A stretch of DNA of 5,409 nt from Dehalococcoidia bacterium (GCA_003153075.1 PMBW01000293.1:1-5409), one strand, 5' to 3'. Positions 1-4,693 are shown, counted from the stretch's first letter. The notes: generated by a model from the sequence alone, not told the origin. A program made the numbers and translations.

Positions 1-522
1 ACCCGTTCCATTGCCGACCAGGCGCGCACCATCCGTGTTCCAGTGCACATGATCGAAACTATTAATAAATTATTAAGGATCAGCCGTAAACTTTCGCAGG
101 ACCTCGGGCGTGACCCGACTGCCGCCGAGATCGGTCAGCAATTAGGGCTTTCCGCATCAAAAGTTCGCGGCATTATCAAAATAGCGCAGCTGCCGATTTC
201 ACTGGAATTACCCATGGGAGAAGAGGCGGACAGTCACCTGGGTGATTTCATCGAGGATCATAATGCCGTGCAACCGGTTGACAGTGCCTCGCGGCAGTTC
301 CTGAAAGACCAGATCGGCGAAGTGCTGGCGACATTAACACCCAGGGAACAAAGAGTATTACAGTTGAGATTTGGCCTGGAAGACGGGAGAAGCCGGACGC
401 TGGAAGAAGTTGGTCTGGAATTTAGCGTGACCCGCGAGCGTATCCGGCAAATTGAAGCTAAAGCGCTGCGGAAATTGCGCCATCCCAGCCGCAGCCGTAA
501 ACTGAGAGACTATCTGGAGTAA
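1..522 (+). CDS. rpoD: RNA polymerase sigma factor RpoD/SigA family (3' part, start outside window)
   Basis: Partial gene, open at the left edge in frame 1: 173 residues and a TAA stop. It encodes the C-terminal half of a sigma-70 primary-type sigma factor, which directs RNA polymerase to -35/-10 promoters. The fragment begins in region 2.4 ([16 protein letters not shown]) and continues into region 3.0, with the His16/Glu19 pair (HMIE) associated in the family with extended -10 contacts. Region 3 follows, with the conserved block [14 protein letters not shown]. Region 4 starts at [18 protein letters not shown] (about 112-129). The helix-turn-helix of region 4.2 (about 133-153, TLEEVG...[13 protein letters not shown]) reads the -35 element, and the protein ends in the usual [14 protein letters not shown] tail. 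Region 3 departs from typical SigA at several positions (for example [15 protein letters not shown]). No dnaG or trmK neighbour is visible downstream, so this could be a second RpoD-type paralogue rather than the only housekeeping copy. Family assignment is very secure; its role as the principal sigma is less so. Confidence 0.95.
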   Translation, partial: TRSIADQARTIRVPVHMIETINKLLRISRKLSQDLGRDPTAAEIGQQLGLSASKVRGIIKIAQLPISLELPMGEEADSHLGDFIEDHNAVQPVDSASRQFLKDQIGEVLATLTPREQRVLQLRFGLEDGRSRTLEEVGLEFSVTRERIRQIEAKALRKLRHPSRSRKLRDYLE

Positions 523-598
523 TACAATAACTTTACATAATATTGGTATCGCTGAGTTAAAATAAAAATACCATAAATCGATAAAAAGGAAGGTCATC

Positions 599-712
599 AT
601 GGTAGCATCGCAGGGTTTTAAAAGAGGTTCACATCTGGTTAAGTCGCGTATCAATGCGCGGCAAGCGAAGAGGCGGAGGGCCAGAAAGGCGGGAAAGAAC
701 TATGAGGGATAA
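599..712 (+). CDS. Very basic 37-residue hypothetical protein
   Basis: Short ORF that most gene callers would miss: ATG at 599, TAA at 710-712, 37 codons. It is supported by a strong Shine-Dalgarno, AGGAAGGT at 587-594, 4 nt before the ATG. The product has about 12 Lys/Arg against a single Glu, concentrated in the C-terminal half (RQAKRRRARKAGK). This suggests binding to RNA, DNA or ribosomes, but no known family is recognised. It has no Cys, no signal peptide and no membrane segment. It lies 76 nt after the sigma-factor stop on the same strand with no terminator between, so co-transcription with the sigma gene is likely. The ribosome binding site resembles that of the next gene (both AGG-AGGTCAT-like). 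The alternative is a non-coding stretch with a chance ribosome binding site. Coding status is inferred from the ribosome binding site, spacing and composition. Confidence 0.6.
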   Translation: MVASQGFKRGSHLVKSRINARQAKRRRARKAGKNYEG

Positions 713-778
713 TCAATATTAATTGTTTCTACAGTACTCCATTGTTATCGGGCAAAAATAAAAATCCGGAAAAATTTA

Positions 779-817
779 ACCGCTGATACCGTCCGCTTGA
801 GTTTTTTCAGCGGTATC
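779..817 (+). other. Overlapping alternative inverted repeats
   Basis: ACCGCTGA (779-786) pairs perfectly with TCAGCGGT (807-814) across a 20-nt loop. The overlapping GATACCG (785-791) pairs with CGGTATC (811-817). The two stems cannot form together. No T-run follows, so this is not a normal intrinsic terminator. It lies between the small basic ORF and the zinc-ribbon gene. It may be an operator, an mRNA 3'-end structure or chance. Confidence 0.3.
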
Positions 818-830
818 CTGTCAACGGTAG

Positions 831-859
831 TTGTATTTTCCCTTTATATGTAGTATGCT
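831..859 (+). promoter_or_regulatory. Possible sigma-A promoter for the zinc-ribbon gene
   Basis: TTGTAT (831-836) and TATGCT (854-859) are separated by 17 bp. This is a modest match to TTGACA/TATAAT (3/6 and 4/6) with ideal spacing. It would give a leader of roughly 95 nt before the ATG at 961. Alternatives in this AT-rich stretch cannot be excluded. Confidence 0.3.
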
Positions 860-960
860 CTGACTAGGTTTAGAGGTTTTCCATTGGAAGAATATCACTT
901 TTTCCCTTCAACTATTGGATGACCACAACGCAAACCGAGTAAGAAAAAGGAGGTCATTCG

Positions 961-1281
961 ATGAGCTATACAGACAAACAAATCACCTGTACCGATTGCG
1001 GAACTGCATTCACCTTTACCGCAGCAGAGCAAGAGCAATTCGCTTCTAGAGGTTATACTAACGAACCGAAGCGGTGTTCAGCTTGCCGCGCCACCAGAAA
1101 GCAGAATTCACCCGGCAGCAGCAATCGCAGCAGCTACGGGAACAGCGCCCCACGGCAGATGTTCCCCGCGAAATGCGCCACGTGCGGAAAAGATACTCAG
1201 GTACCTTTCGAACCCCGCGGCGACAGACCGGTATACTGTTCAGATTGTTACCGCAAAACAAATCCGGCAAAAAGATATTAA
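961..1281 (+). CDS. Zinc-ribbon domain protein (zf-trcl plus CxxC-x17-CxxC module)
   Basis: A 106-residue cytoplasmic protein with two zinc-binding modules. The first has Cys10/Cys13 (CTDC) and Cys39/Cys42 (CSAC), with the FTFTAAEQEQFASRGY core between them. This is the pattern of the probable zinc-ribbon family zf-trcl. After a flexible Ser/Asn/Gly-rich linker (about 48-64), the second module has Cys72/Cys75 and Cys93/Cys96 with exactly 17 residues between the pairs. That is the CxxC-x17-CxxC signature known from small Firmicute and candidate-phylum proteins. The biochemical role of these proteins is not established; nucleic-acid binding is the usual guess, and the many Arg/Lys residues are compatible with it. 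The ATG start is fixed by a near-perfect Shine-Dalgarno, AAGGAGGT at 947-954, 6 nt upstream. The gene appears monocistronic, ending 19 nt before a strong terminator. Overlapping ORFs in other frames are shadows. Confidence 0.9.
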   Translation: MSYTDKQITCTDCGTAFTFTAAEQEQFASRGYTNEPKRCSACRATRKQNSPGSSNRSSYGNSAPRQMFPAKCATCGKDTQVPFEPRGDRPVYCSDCYRKTNPAKRY

Positions 1282-1300
1282 TTATCAGCGGATAAAAACT

Positions 1301-1332
1301 GGCCGGGTAGAGAAATCTACCCGGCCTTTTTT
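1301..1332 (+). terminator. Strong intrinsic terminator, bidirectional
   Basis: GGCCGGGTAGA (1301-1311), a GAAA tetraloop (1312-1315) and TCTACCCGGCC (1316-1326) form a perfect 11-bp stem. Six T residues follow (1327-1332). On the minus strand the same stem is followed by AGTTTTTA. It therefore also fits as terminator of the convergent Smr/YwbE/SRPBCC operon, whose last stop lies about 40 nt away. Confidence 0.93.
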
Positions 1333-1372
1333 GTTGTAATTGTTTTGGCAGTAAAGATTTACCGGCTTTGTT

Positions 1373-1627
1373 CTACGTTTTGAAATGTACGAAGATTCGG
1401 CCGAAATTCTGATCATCTTTTTCCACGCGGTGATACAGCTGTTTAATTTCCGGCTGGAGCAAGAACCGCAAAACGCGTTTCTTTAATTGTCCGGAACCTT
1501 TACCCGGAATAATTTCCACGATTGCGATCTTCTTATCCACCGCCTCTTTCATCACCCGGTTAAGTTCCGCGTCGATCGAGCGTCCCTTATTAAAAATGTC
1601 ATGCATGTCCAGTACGATCTTCGCCAA
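1373..1627 (-). CDS. Smr (small MutS-related) domain protein, stand-alone
   Basis: An 84-residue protein consisting almost only of an Smr domain. The hallmark IIPGKGSGQLKKRVLRFL (about 39-56) contains the GKGSG loop followed by the amphipathic helix. The C-terminal strand NFGRIFVHFK matches the domain's end. The N-terminal LDLHG motif is replaced by LDMHD (residues 6-10). Smr domains occur as C-terminal parts of MutS2 or as stand-alone proteins and often have nuclease or RNA-cleavage activity; the substrate here is unknown. The start is a TTG codon at 1625-1627, chosen because AAGAGGT lies about 8 nt upstream and the next Met (residue 8) would cut into the conserved motif. It is the last gene of a minus-strand operon, starting 21 nt after the ywbE stop and ending near the shared bidirectional terminator. 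Confidence 0.85.
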   Translation of the reverse strand: MAKIVLDMHDIFNKGRSIDAELNRVMKEAVDKKIAIVEIIPGKGSGQLKKRVLRFLLQPEIKQLYHRVEKDDQNFGRIFVHFKT

Positions 1628-1648
1628 GGGAAAATACCTCTTGAAATA

Positions 1649-1852
1649 TCAGGACTTTATTTCTTTGACCCTGCCTACCAGCCCATTTGCCAGGCGGACC
1701 TTAATACCGTGGGGATGCACCGCCGACGGTGTGAGAATTTCTTTCACAATGCCTTCGGTAACTTTGCCCGTTCGCTGGTCAGCTTTGAGCACAATCGATA
1801 CCCGCTGTCCTGGTTTGATGTTCGCTCGGTTATTTCCGCTTAGAGATCCCAT
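1649..1852 (-). CDS. ywbE: YwbE family protein (DUF2196)
   Basis: A 67-residue small basic protein that matches YwbE closely: NNRANIKPGQRVSIVLK, DQRTGKVTEGIVKEIL, HPHGIKVRLANGLVGRVKEI. The conserved HPHGIKV block and the terminal GRVKEI are unmistakable. The family has a predicted small beta-barrel-like fold (KOW-like), and its function is unknown. The ATG lies only 6 nt after the TAG stop of the upstream SRPBCC gene, and the local ribosome binding site is weak (TAGGCC). Translational coupling to the upstream gene is therefore likely. Length is normal for the family (about 65-70 residues). Confidence 0.93.
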   Translation of the reverse strand: MGSLSGNNRANIKPGQRVSIVLKADQRTGKVTEGIVKEILTPSAVHPHGIKVRLANGLVGRVKEIKS

Positions 1853-1858
1853 GATGGC

Positions 1859-2302
1859 CTAGACCGCTTCACCGAGCAGTTTGATTCCCGCCAGGTTTCT
1901 TTCCAGATGGGCAGCGGTAACCGGCGCCCTGAATAACCCAGCGAATTTACCTAGGATACCGAAAGGCATTATCACATCCTCAATGCAAGTGATATGGATG
2001 CCCGTTCGGGTGGGTTCGAGGATATACTGCTGCTCGTAGCCTTTGACGAGATTACCCGAGGTTAATTTAAACGTGACACGGCGGTTCTCTGCCCATTCCG
2101 TGACAATGAAATTTAACTTTAGCAGTTGTCCGACAGCCCGCTCCTCGAAGTAGAAGGTGGTGCCCAGGCCGCTGCGCTGTTCACTGGTGCGCAAGATCCT
2201 GATAACAGGTTGACACCATTTCTTGATATTCTCCGGTTCAATTAGCAGCGGCCAGATTTTACCGGGCGCGGCAGCAATATGTATTGACCTTTGGGCTTTC
2301 AT
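1859..2302 (-). CDS. SRPBCC (START/Bet v1-like) domain protein
   Basis: A 147-residue cytoplasmic protein with the SRPBCC layout. An N-terminal strand (RSIHIAAAPGKIWPLLIEPENIKKWC, quoted here in parts: RSIHIAAAPGKIWPLL then the IKKWC helix) is followed by several beta strands (LGTTFYFEERAV; LNFIVTEWAENRRVTFKL; GIHITCIEDVIMP) and a long C-terminal helix (about 128-146). The fold forms a deep hydrophobic ligand pocket and covers polyketide cyclases, lipid binders and Hsp90-activator-like proteins. No catalytic residue can be assigned, so the ligand is unknown. The ATG is preceded by AGGAAGGAAG, a strong ribosome binding site. It is the first gene of a three-gene minus-strand operon with ywbE and the Smr gene. 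A perfect TATAAT on the minus strand lies about 80 nt upstream. Confidence 0.85.
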   Translation of the reverse strand: MKAQRSIHIAAAPGKIWPLLIEPENIKKWCQPVIRILRTSEQRSGLGTTFYFEERAVGQLLKLNFIVTEWAENRRVTFKLTSGNLVKGYEQQYILEPTRTGIHITCIEDVIMPFGILGKFAGLFRAPVTAAHLERNLAGIKLLGEAV

Positions 2303-2382
2303 TCTTCCTTCCTGTTATCTTCCGATTAGAGATAAGACCTGAGTGAAAACTCGATTTTGGCATTCTTGTCTTCCTGATGTTA

Positions 2383-2388
2383 ATTATA
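2383..2388 (-). promoter_or_regulatory. -10 element upstream of the SRPBCC operon
   Basis: The minus strand reads a perfect TATAAT here. There is no good -35 hexamer 16-18 bp upstream, so the promoter is weak or activator-dependent. The implied leader is about 75 nt. It contains a small GAGT...ACTC hairpin (2341-2352). Confidence 0.4.
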
Positions 2389-2506
2389 CATGTTACGCGG
2401 TTGAAGGGTTATTCTTTTCAATTACTGCTGTGGCGTTGAATGGAATTATCAGCCGGACTATGACTATTGAAAAGTGCAAATAAAGGAAATTTCATTACTA
2501 AAAAAT

Positions 2507-2537
2507 AAATCTGACAGCGATTAGCTGTCAGATTTTT
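2507..2537. terminator. Bidirectional terminator-like hairpin without an adjacent gene
   Basis: AAATCTGACAGC (2507-2518) pairs perfectly with GCTGTCAGATTT (2524-2535) around a 5-nt loop, GATTA. On the plus strand the T-tract is TTTTT (2533-2537). On the minus strand the stem is followed by ATTTTTT. The nearest genes already have their own terminator (to the right) or lie about 200 nt away with a promoter between (to the left). Its client transcript is therefore unclear. Confidence 0.75.
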
Positions 2538-2642
2538 AGGCAAAACTAATAACCTTCCCACATATTTCAAATGCTGGCAGAAAATATTTCTGTTATTTTT
2601 GATTATTTGTCAGGGCGGTTTTCTCAGGTATATTTACACGTT

Positions 2643-2668
2643 AAAAAGCGCGGCGAAAATTGCCGGGC
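2643..2668 (-). terminator. Intrinsic terminator of the rhaM/69-aa operon
   Basis: On the minus strand GCCCGGC (2668-2662), a 7-nt loop and GCCGCGC (2654-2648) form a 7-bp stem with one C-C mismatch. Five T residues follow (2647-2643). The first G of the stem belongs to the TAG stop codon of the 69-residue ORF, so it sits directly at the gene's end. Confidence 0.65.
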
Positions 2669-2877
2669 TATTTCTTCTCAACGTAATGAACATTCCATCT
2701 GAAACAGAGATTTTGTAAAGAAGCTTTCAATTCCTGGTTTGGTGTCCGGTAAATCTCGGCCAGAAAACCATGCATCAGCTCGCCGCCGCTCATCCCTGCT
2801 TCCGGTTCCTGCGGTCCCGGCAAGTTGATGTAGACCACTTCTGTCATCTGTTTTTGGTATTCAATCGATTGTCCCAT
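2668..2877 (-). CDS. Hypothetical protein, 69 residues
   Basis: Not recognised. The start is well supported: AGGAG lies 7 nt before the ATG and a terminator begins at the stop codon. This makes it a real gene despite its size. The product is soluble with no signal peptide or membrane segment. It has a Pro/Gly-rich middle (NLPGPQEPEAGMSGGE, about 18-33) and a C-terminal half rich in amphipathic helix (about 34-56) that ends NVHYVEKK. The single Cys58 does not form a metal motif. It lies 59 nt downstream of rhaM on the same strand, separated by a hairpin, and is probably co-transcribed with it. No functional link to rhamnose can be claimed from sequence alone. Confidence 0.7.
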   Translation of the reverse strand: MGQSIEYQKQMTEVVYINLPGPQEPEAGMSGGELMHGFLAEIYRTPNQELKASLQNLCFRWNVHYVEKK

Positions 2878-2902
2878 CAGTTAACTCCTATCTATTAATT
2901 AA

Positions 2903-2921
2903 CCCGTTGTGCGTCAACGGG
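2903..2921 (-). other. Hairpin between rhaM and the 69-aa gene
   Basis: CCCGTTG (2903-2909) pairs with CAACGGG (2915-2921) around a 5-nt loop. On the minus strand it is followed by TTAATTAA, a poor U-tract. It could be a weak or partial terminator, or an mRNA-stabilising stem that tunes expression of the downstream gene. Confidence 0.5.
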
Positions 2922-2936
2922 AAAAGGCCCGCTAAT

Positions 2937-3251
2937 TTAGTCCGTATGGAATACTTCTTCAATGGGGCGGGAAACCGGCGAGGTATCCGGGTTGGTTTCC
3001 ATGATATCAGCCATATATGCCCACCAGCGTTTCATCAACGGATGGTTGGGCAGGTCGTTTACTGTATTTCCGCGTGTGAGTTTTTGTACGGCAAATAACG
3101 TGCCGTTTTTACTGTCCAGGAAGATGGAATAATCGCGGATACCGGCTGCTTTCAATAGAGCAGATAACTCCGGCCAGATTTCGTCGTGACGTCTGCGGTA
3201 TTCGGCTTCAAACCCGCGTTTGAGCCGCATGGTAAAGGCCACTCGCTGCAT
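2937..3251 (-). CDS. rhaM: L-rhamnose mutarotase
   Basis: A 104-residue cytoplasmic enzyme that interconverts the alpha and beta anomers of L-rhamnose, feeding L-rhamnose isomerase. It matches the family (E. coli RhaM/YiiL, also 104 residues) along its whole length. Tyr18 and His22 of the YRRRHDEIWPEL motif are the known active-site positions and fall at the same numbers. Trp76/Trp77 (KRWWAYMADIM) and the C-terminal NPDTSPVS...EVFH block are also typical. The start is ATG at 3251. An upstream in-frame TTG (3269) would add six residues, but the GGGGA ribosome binding site lies between the two, 9 nt before the ATG. No other rhamnose gene is in the window, so this copy stands apart from a rha operon as far as can be seen. 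It is probably transcribed with the 69-residue gene downstream. Confidence 0.95.
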   Translation of the reverse strand: MQRVAFTMRLKRGFEAEYRRRHDEIWPELSALLKAAGIRDYSIFLDSKNGTLFAVQKLTRGNTVNDLPNHPLMKRWWAYMADIMETNPDTSPVSRPIEEVFHTD

Positions 3252-3291
3252 GATCTTTGATCCCCACAATTGGAAGCTGATAATGAACTTA

Positions 3292-3321
3292 ACTCTAATC
3301 CTCTGATACGACGGTTGTCAA
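3292..3321 (-). promoter_or_regulatory. Probable promoter of rhaM
   Basis: The minus strand carries a perfect -35 TTGACA (plus-strand 3316-3321) and a -10 TAGAGT (3292-3297, 4/6 match) with an 18-bp spacer. It would start transcription about 35 nt before the rhaM ATG. Confidence 0.5.
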
Positions 3322-3446
3322 TTATTCAACAGAGTCATTTTCAGGCTAAGTTACGCTCTCTAATATTATTTTAACATGACATTTTTAGTTTACTACTATT
3401 ATTTTTAAGTCAAACCGAATACTGATAAAAATAACACAAAACGCGG

Positions 3447-3475
3447 TTGAAAATTCTTAAAATTGTCTATATATT
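3447..3475 (+). promoter_or_regulatory. Sigma-A promoter of the selenoprotein gene
   Basis: TTGAAA (3447-3452) and TATATT (3470-3475) each match the consensus at 5/6 positions and are 17 bp apart. The predicted leader is about 28 nt before the ATG at 3510. This supports the upstream start and independent transcription of the gene. Confidence 0.65.
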
Positions 3476-3509
3476 AGAATCATAAGTAACTTCGAGCGGG
3501 GATAAATAA

Positions 3510-4025
3510 ATGAATGTCATCGTTTACACCAGTCCTACCTGACCTTATTGCGGTATGGTGAAAGAGTTTCTTTCACAGCGGGGAATCAGTTTTCAAGAGC
3601 GCGATGTTTCCATAAATGCGTCTTATGCCGCAGAGCTGGTTAGAAACACCGGACAACGAGGTGTCCCCGTTACTATTATCGATGGCAAGATGGTGATCGG
3701 CTATGACACTGCTCAACTTGAACCTTTATTGAAGCAAACACAGAGGCGTCCGGCATTTGGCGCTTCAATCGCCGACGCCAGTAAGATAACTGCCAAACAG
3801 GGCGTGGGAATCACTTTGGGAGCCTATATTGGCAGCGTGAAGCCGGGCTCCGTTGCCGCACAAACGGGTTTACGTTCCGGGGATATTATTACCGGTCTGA
3901 ATCTGGATAATGTCGCCACCGCCGCCGATCTGGAGCGGGCATTGTCCGGCTTGCACAGCGGCAGCGCCTTTTCAGTGTATTTCCTCAGGGGCAACCATTC
4001 CATGACCGCCGACGGCACATTTTAA
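3510..4025 (+). CDS. Selenocysteine-containing glutaredoxin-like protein fused to a PDZ domain (UGA = Sec at codon 11)
   Basis: A 171-residue protein if the in-frame TGA at 3540-3542 is read as selenocysteine. Residues 1-15 read MNVIVYTSPT-U-PYCG, the first strand and active-site loop of a glutaredoxin/NrdH-like thioredoxin fold, with Sec replacing the first Cys of CPYC; Cys14 is the resolving Cys. The fold continues with VKEFLSQRGISFQERDVS and the cis-Pro loop RGVPVTIIDG (Pro53), and ends near residue 77. After a short linker, about 95-168 form a PDZ domain (GSVKPGSVAAQTGLRSGDIITG...), as in HtrA-type proteins. Predicted role: a cytoplasmic thiol/selenol oxidoreductase aimed at a partner peptide by the PDZ domain. 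It resembles what databases call Uxx-star glutaredoxin-like (seleno)proteins (from memory). The ATG is chosen from the promoter, GGGGA at 3498-3502 and the intact fold; starting at Met16 would lose the active site. There is no signal peptide. It is convergent with the nitroreductase, 14 nt between stops. Confidence 0.9.
3558..3576 (+). promoter_or_regulatory. Bacterial SECIS-like hairpin
   Basis: GTGAAAGA (3558-3565), loop GTT (3566-3568) and TCTTTCAC (3569-3576) make a perfect 8-bp stem within the coding sequence, downstream of the TGA at 3540-3542. The loop G lies 24 nt after the TGA. Bacterial SECIS elements bind SelB and typically sit about 16-37 nt past the UGA, with a G among the first loop bases followed by U. 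All three traits are met. It would recruit SelB and tRNA-Sec to decode the UGA. Confidence 0.82.
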
Positions 4026-4039
4026 GCGGCTATGCGGTA

Positions 4040-4552
4040 TTATTTATACGTTTCGTAACAAATAATTTCATCCAGCGACTTGCGCGTCTTCGGTCTGCCC
4101 GGTTGTTTAGGAAAACCTAACGGCAGCAACGCGACGATACGGCAGCTCTCCGGAACCTGCAGAATGGCGCGCGCCGCTTCCTGGGAAAAAGCGCCGATCC
4201 AGCAAGTGCCCAGCCCCTCGTCTACGGCGGCGAGCGTGATATGGTCTACCGCGATCGCCAGATCAACGGCATACGCCGGTACTCCGCATCTCATGATTAC
4301 ATCCGGCACGGTTGATACCGCGGCAATAACCACCGGCGCCTGCGCGACTTGAGGTTGTCCCCCCGATGCTTTTGCTAGTTCCTGCCGCCGTTTGCTGTCT
4401 CTGACGACGATAAATTTCCAATCCTGCCGGTTAGCGCCGGAAGGAGCCAGGCGGGCGGCTTCGAGTATGCGCTGCAATTTATCATCAGGAATGGGTTTAT
4501 CTTCATATTCACGGATACTTTTTCTGGTTTTTATTGCTTCTTTCAGTTCCAT
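4040..4552 (-). CDS. Nitroreductase family FMN-dependent oxidoreductase
   Basis: A 170-residue soluble flavoprotein of the nitroreductase superfamily, whose members use FMN and NAD(P)H to reduce nitro groups, quinones or other acceptors. The N-terminal RKSIREYEDKPI (10-21) carries the FMN-phosphate binding Arg/Ser pattern. APSGANRQDWKFIVV (36-50) is the family's second FMN motif. DEGLGTCWIGAF (111-122) and LLPLGFP (142-148) complete the C-terminal part of the fold. Length is typical of the short, ~170-residue subfamily often found in anaerobes; the substrate cannot be told from sequence. The ATG at 4552 follows AGGGG by 5 nt. It is convergent with the selenoprotein gene and divergent from the ATPase gene. 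The 141-nt gap to that gene holds an extended -10 on this strand. No terminator is visible in the 14 nt between the convergent stops. Confidence 0.93.
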   Translation of the reverse strand: MELKEAIKTRKSIREYEDKPIPDDKLQRILEAARLAPSGANRQDWKFIVVRDSKRRQELAKASGGQPQVAQAPVVIAAVSTVPDVIMRCGVPAYAVDLAIAVDHITLAAVDEGLGTCWIGAFSQEAARAILQVPESCRIVALLPLGFPKQPGRPKTRKSLDEIICYETYK

Positions 4553-4597
4553 TTCCGCCCCTTTTTTATTAGTGGGTAAATATTATTCAGTATGCAG

Positions 4598-4606
4598 ATT
4601 TTATCA
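4598..4606 (-). promoter_or_regulatory. Extended -10 for the nitroreductase gene
   Basis: The minus strand reads TGATAAAAT, an extended -10 (TGn plus a 5/6 match to TATAAT). There is no clear -35 hexamer. A perfect 8-bp palindrome, GTGCGCAC (4619-4626), lies just upstream and could be an operator half. This is weak evidence. Confidence 0.35.
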
Positions 4607-4655
4607 TGTTTTTTTTATGTGCGCACTATTAACCGTTGTTTGCTAATCTTTCCAT

Positions 4656-4685
4656 CTTACAAAAAAATGCTATCTCCGCTACAAT
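4656..4685 (+). promoter_or_regulatory. Candidate promoter of the activase-like gene
   Basis: CTTACA (4656-4661, 4/6) and TACAAT (4680-4685, 5/6) lie 18 bp apart. Transcription would start at about 4692, practically on the ATG at 4694. This implies a leaderless or near-leaderless mRNA. Confidence 0.4.
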
Positions 4686-4693
4686 ATAGTTAC

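Larger units (their letters stand above)
2303..2667. other. 365-nt intergenic region
   Basis: No protein-coding ORF with a ribosome binding site was found. The left part carries the likely minus-strand promoter of the SRPBCC operon. The middle holds a perfect bidirectional hairpin (2507-2537), possibly preceded by a plus-strand promoter at 2436-2464. The right end holds the terminator of the rhaM-side operon. The 2540-2640 stretch is AT-rich with nothing recognisable. Confidence 0.6.

Noticed and set aside
919..942. Seven-codon leader-peptide ORF before the zinc-ribbon gene
   Set aside because: It has no ribosome binding site, no meaningful codon run and no attenuator hairpin.
1487..1862. 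Plus-strand ORFs opposite the Smr and YwbE genes
   Set aside because: They are shadows: the minus-strand products match known families over their full length.
3252..3269. TTG start six codons upstream for rhaM
   Set aside because: The Shine-Dalgarno GGGGA lies between this TTG and the ATG at 3251. The ATG gives the family's exact 104-residue length and numbering.
3360..3420. AT-rich repeats (TATTATTTTAA-like, twice) between rhaM and the selenoprotein gene
   Set aside because: The copies are short and imperfect, as expected in an AT-rich intergenic region. There is no iteron or CRISPR spacing.
3540..3542. TGA as an ordinary stop or a pseudogenising mutation in the glutaredoxin gene
   Set aside because: The reading frame, promoter and fold are intact on both sides. 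The TGA replaces the catalytic Cys exactly, and a SECIS-like hairpin follows at the proper distance.
3555..4025. Gene start at Met16 of the glutaredoxin-PDZ gene
   Set aside because: It would remove the first beta strand and the active site. No ribosome binding site serves this ATG as well as the upstream one is served.
4080..4352. Plus-strand ORF opposite the nitroreductase gene
   Set aside because: It is a shadow of a clear nitroreductase, with low-complexity composition and no ribosome binding site.
4592..4693. N-terminal extension of the activase-like gene from ATG 4592 or ATG 4667
   Set aside because: The frame is open, but neither ATG has a ribosome binding site. The extension overlaps promoter-like DNA, and homologues begin just before the LGLDIGS motif.
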